Shown piece after piece: positions 4,669 to 5,124 of a stretch of DNA of 5,124 nt (position 1 is its first letter; each line of letters opens with the position of its first letter). The translations under genes were made by a program, and so were the position numbers. The notes beneath the pieces were generated by a model, which saw only the letters and a list, made by a program, of their open reading frames with translations, did not search any database and had not been told where the DNA came from. Location of the stretch: contig CAYLZW010000386.1 in assembly GCA_964388085.1 (NCBI GenBank), forward strand, positions 1 through 5,124, given 5' to 3'. This stretch comes from CAYLZW01 sp964388085. GTDB lineage: Bacteria; Myxococcota; UBA727; CAYLZW01.

Positions 4669-5124
4669 TCAGCTCTGCAGGAAGACCGTGATCCGCTCCG
4701 GCGCGCTCTTGCCGAGCCGCACCCGGTCGACGATCGCCTGCTCGTTCGCGTCCATGTCGACGAACTGCACGCCGAAGGCGTCGCCGAGCCGGTGCTGGCC
4801 GCCCTCCTGACCGGCGACCCAGACGACCTTGCCGTCGACGGAGTGCGTCTTTCCCTCCACCTCGATCTCCACGATCACGGCGCCGCCCATCTTCATCTTC
4901 TCGCTGATGCCCTCGGGCGCACGAAGCTGCATGCCGCCGAGCGACATGTCGGCGATCTCGAGACCACCGGCCTCGTAGCCGGCCGCTCCCGCGCGCAACG
5001 ACACGGGCGTGCGCTCGAAGCCACGCGCGGGCTCGACGCTGTTCATGGCGAAGATGCGCGCGAGCGCGGTGCCGAGCGGGCCGCGCTTTTGCGCCAGCCA
5101 GTCGGTCTCGAACTGCACGCCGAG
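4669..5124 (-). CDS. PilZ-domain protein, C-terminal part (probably runs off the right edge)
   Basis: PilZ domains bind cyclic di-GMP and pass the signal to motility, exopolysaccharide or other targets. Counting from the first possible start, GTG at 5118, there are 149 residues. The binding motif is complete: RGFER (R32 and R36 of RxxxR), then DMSLGG (D57, S59, G62 of DxSxxG). The beta-barrel strands continue through VDGKVVWV (94-101) and end at FGVQFVDMD (115-123) with a closing helix. The GTG has no visible ribosome site, and the frame stays open to the window edge (Leu-Gly before Val), so I treat the gene as 5' partial. The residues at the edge, LGVQFE, resemble the last strand of another PilZ domain, so the whole protein may carry two. 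An internal ATG at 5046 also lacks a ribosome site and would remove little of the domain. The gene is co-directional with fabH, 191 bp away. Confidence 0.8.
   Translation of the reverse strand, partial: LGVQFETDWLAQKRGPLGTALARIFAMNSVEPARGFERTPVSLRAGAAGYEAGGLEIADMSLGGMQLRAPEGISEKMKMGGAVIVEIEVEGKTHSVDGKVVWVAGQEGGQHRLGDAFGVQFVDMDANEQAIVDRVRLGKSAPERITVFLQS

Overview
This is a GC-rich bacterial chromosome segment with third-position G/C-dominated codons. It carries a proline-rich lipoprotein, a large polytopic kinase-like protein and a PilZ-domain protein. Together these suggest Myxococcota (Polyangia-like) or a related deltaproteobacterial lineage. That placement is an inference from style; no phylogenetic marker in the window settles it.

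Layout from left to right. (1) Positions 1-227, minus strand: the first 75 codons of a lipoprotein whose remainder lies beyond the left edge. (2) Positions 228-539: a divergent intergenic region. It holds an AT-richer patch and very strong inverted repeats, including an 83-nt element (398-480) that can fold into a three-way junction. (3) Positions 540-1961, plus strand: a complete berberine-bridge-type FAD-linked oxidase. (4) Positions 1955-1974: a perfect 20-bp palindrome containing the stop codons of the two convergent genes. (5) Positions 1968-3380, minus strand: a multi-pass membrane protein with a C-terminal GHKL (histidine-kinase-type) ATPase domain, but degenerate phosphoacceptor and G1 motifs. 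(6) Positions 3381-3472: a short gap with a hairpin and a weak promoter-like pair. (7) Positions 3473-4477, minus strand: a complete 3-oxoacyl-ACP synthase III (FabH) with its catalytic Cys-His-Asn. (8) Positions 4478-4668: a gap with a candidate fabH promoter, a palindrome with a U-tract and a 14-bp tandem repeat. (9) Positions 4669-5124, minus strand: the C-terminal part of a PilZ (c-di-GMP receptor) protein that probably continues past the right edge.

The genes do not form an obvious single pathway. The three minus-strand genes on the right (pilZ, fabH, kinase-like) run in one direction, but each gap contains a hairpin and a possible promoter, so separate transcription is at least as likely as one operon. 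FabH starts fatty-acid chains. The oxidase is probably a small-molecule oxidising enzyme of unknown substrate. The kinase-like protein and the PilZ protein are signalling components.

I found no CRISPR array, tRNA, rRNA, transposase or recognisable defence system. The most unusual parts are non-coding: the structured 398-480 element with its partial duplicate at 241-272, and the palindrome shared by two stop codons.
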